This document shows positions 44,702 through 44,889 of a stretch of DNA of 44,889 nucleotides, one piece after another. The stretch comes from Tepidimonas charontis. Lineage in GTDB: Bacteria; Pseudomonadota; Gammaproteobacteria; Burkholderiales; Burkholderiaceae_C. The notes under the pieces are model-generated. The model searched no databases. It was not told the DNA's origin and was given only the letters and a program-made list of their open reading frames with translations. The position numbers and the translations under genes are program-made. Each line of letters opens with the position of its first letter. Within the stretch, counting starts at the first letter, position 1. The stretch is taken from NCBI RefSeq assembly GCF_007556685.1, contig NZ_VJON01000022.1:1-44889 (forward strand). The letters run 5' to 3'.

Positions 44702-44889
44702 TGTACCGCCCCCAATTGATTGGACACAGATTTGCAGCTCATGCGGCCTTCCGGGTGGCATGAGACTGCCGGGCTTCGAGGGGTGACATGAAGCCCAGTT
44801 TTTCGAGACGCCAATGACGATTGTAACGATCCCTGAACTCGGTCACGGCCTGCCGCACTTCTTCGAGGTTGTGGAAGGTGCGGCCATGG
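44702..44889 (-). mobile_element. IS3-like insertion sequence, one end only
   Basis: The terminus is at about 44702 (forward TGTACCGCCCCCAATTG), 37 nt from the transposase stop, and the element runs off the right window edge. The terminus and the transposase C terminus suggest an IS3-type element; it differs from the IS481-like one on the left. The far end and any target duplication are not visible. Confidence 0.65.
44739..44889 (-). CDS. Transposase C-terminal fragment (rve/integrase core, IS3-like)
   Basis: Fifty codons including the stop are visible (stop at 44741-44739), cut by the right window edge. The sequence includes RTFHNLEEVRQAVTEFRDRY followed by NRHWRLEKLGFMSPLEARQ, the usual end of DDE integrase-core transposases in which the last catalytic Glu region is followed by a YN-x-HW-like motif. 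The start and the catalytic Asp residues lie outside the window. Family (IS3 rather than IS481 or IS21) is a judgement from this short stretch and the terminus. Confidence 0.7.
   Translation of the reverse strand, partial: HGRTFHNLEEVRQAVTEFRDRYNRHWRLEKLGFMSPLEARQSHATRKAA

Overview
The window is a GC-rich (strong G/C third-position bias), densely packed bacterial segment. Gene content and order (Mth938-like/alaA/hom/thrC/moeA/moaD/moaE/clpB; msrB/yciB/bolA/parvulin; a LivKHMGF cassette beside beta-oxidation genes) point to a betaproteobacterium of the order Burkholderiales, most likely Comamonadaceae or a close relative. This assignment rests on recalled synteny and protein style, not on a database search. 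No rRNA, tRNA, CRISPR array, phage or plasmid module was seen. Both window ends lie inside transposase genes of different types (IS481-like on the left, rve/IS3-like on the right), so the window may be a contig broken at repeats. No gene-free stretch exceeds about 300 bases; the longest gaps are 18393-18674 (282 nt), 33239-33515 (277 nt) and 11264-11481 (218 nt).

Layout. 1-311: end of an IS481-like element inserted at a CTAG-type target inside an RND efflux pump gene, of which only the C-terminal half (312-1800) remains. 1846-4776 (minus strand): PhoH-family PIN/ATPase, a Bcp/PrxQ peroxiredoxin and a Mth938-like protein. 4921-14073 (plus strand): alanine aminotransferase, threonine branch (hom, thrC), molybdopterin genes (moeA, moaD, moaE), then clpB behind a clear sigma-32-type promoter. 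14075-20632: a GT39 membrane glycosyltransferase diverges from an AmmeMemoRadiSam triad (Memo-like, AMMECR1-like, radical SAM), followed by a polyprenyl-phosphate-type GT2 and a YbhN-like flippase-domain protein. 20676-25712 (minus strand): parvulin PPIase, BolA, YciB, MsrB, SelO and a Crp/Fnr-family regulator.

25900-42124 (plus strand) is a long catabolic region: acyl-CoA synthetase, complete LIV-type ABC importer (LivK, H, M, G, F), FadB-like bifunctional enzyme, thiolase, acyl-CoA dehydrogenase, two SDRs, a PaaI-type thioesterase and a zinc-less MDR oxidoreductase. Together they can import, activate and beta-oxidise an unidentified carboxylic or acyl substrate, probably under the divergent Crp/Fnr regulator and a TetR-type operator before fadB. 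The two importer ATPases carry substitutions that all fall in the same composite nucleotide site. 42127-44672 (minus strand) encodes a soluble protein with two sensor modules and a C-terminal CheW domain, interrupted by a frameshift and lying 29 bases from the right-hand insertion sequence.

The most interesting points are the asymmetric LivG/LivF pair, the transport/beta-oxidation cluster with its palindromic operator, the AmmeMemoRadiSam triad embedded between lipid-linked glycosylation genes, and the sensor-CheW fusion.
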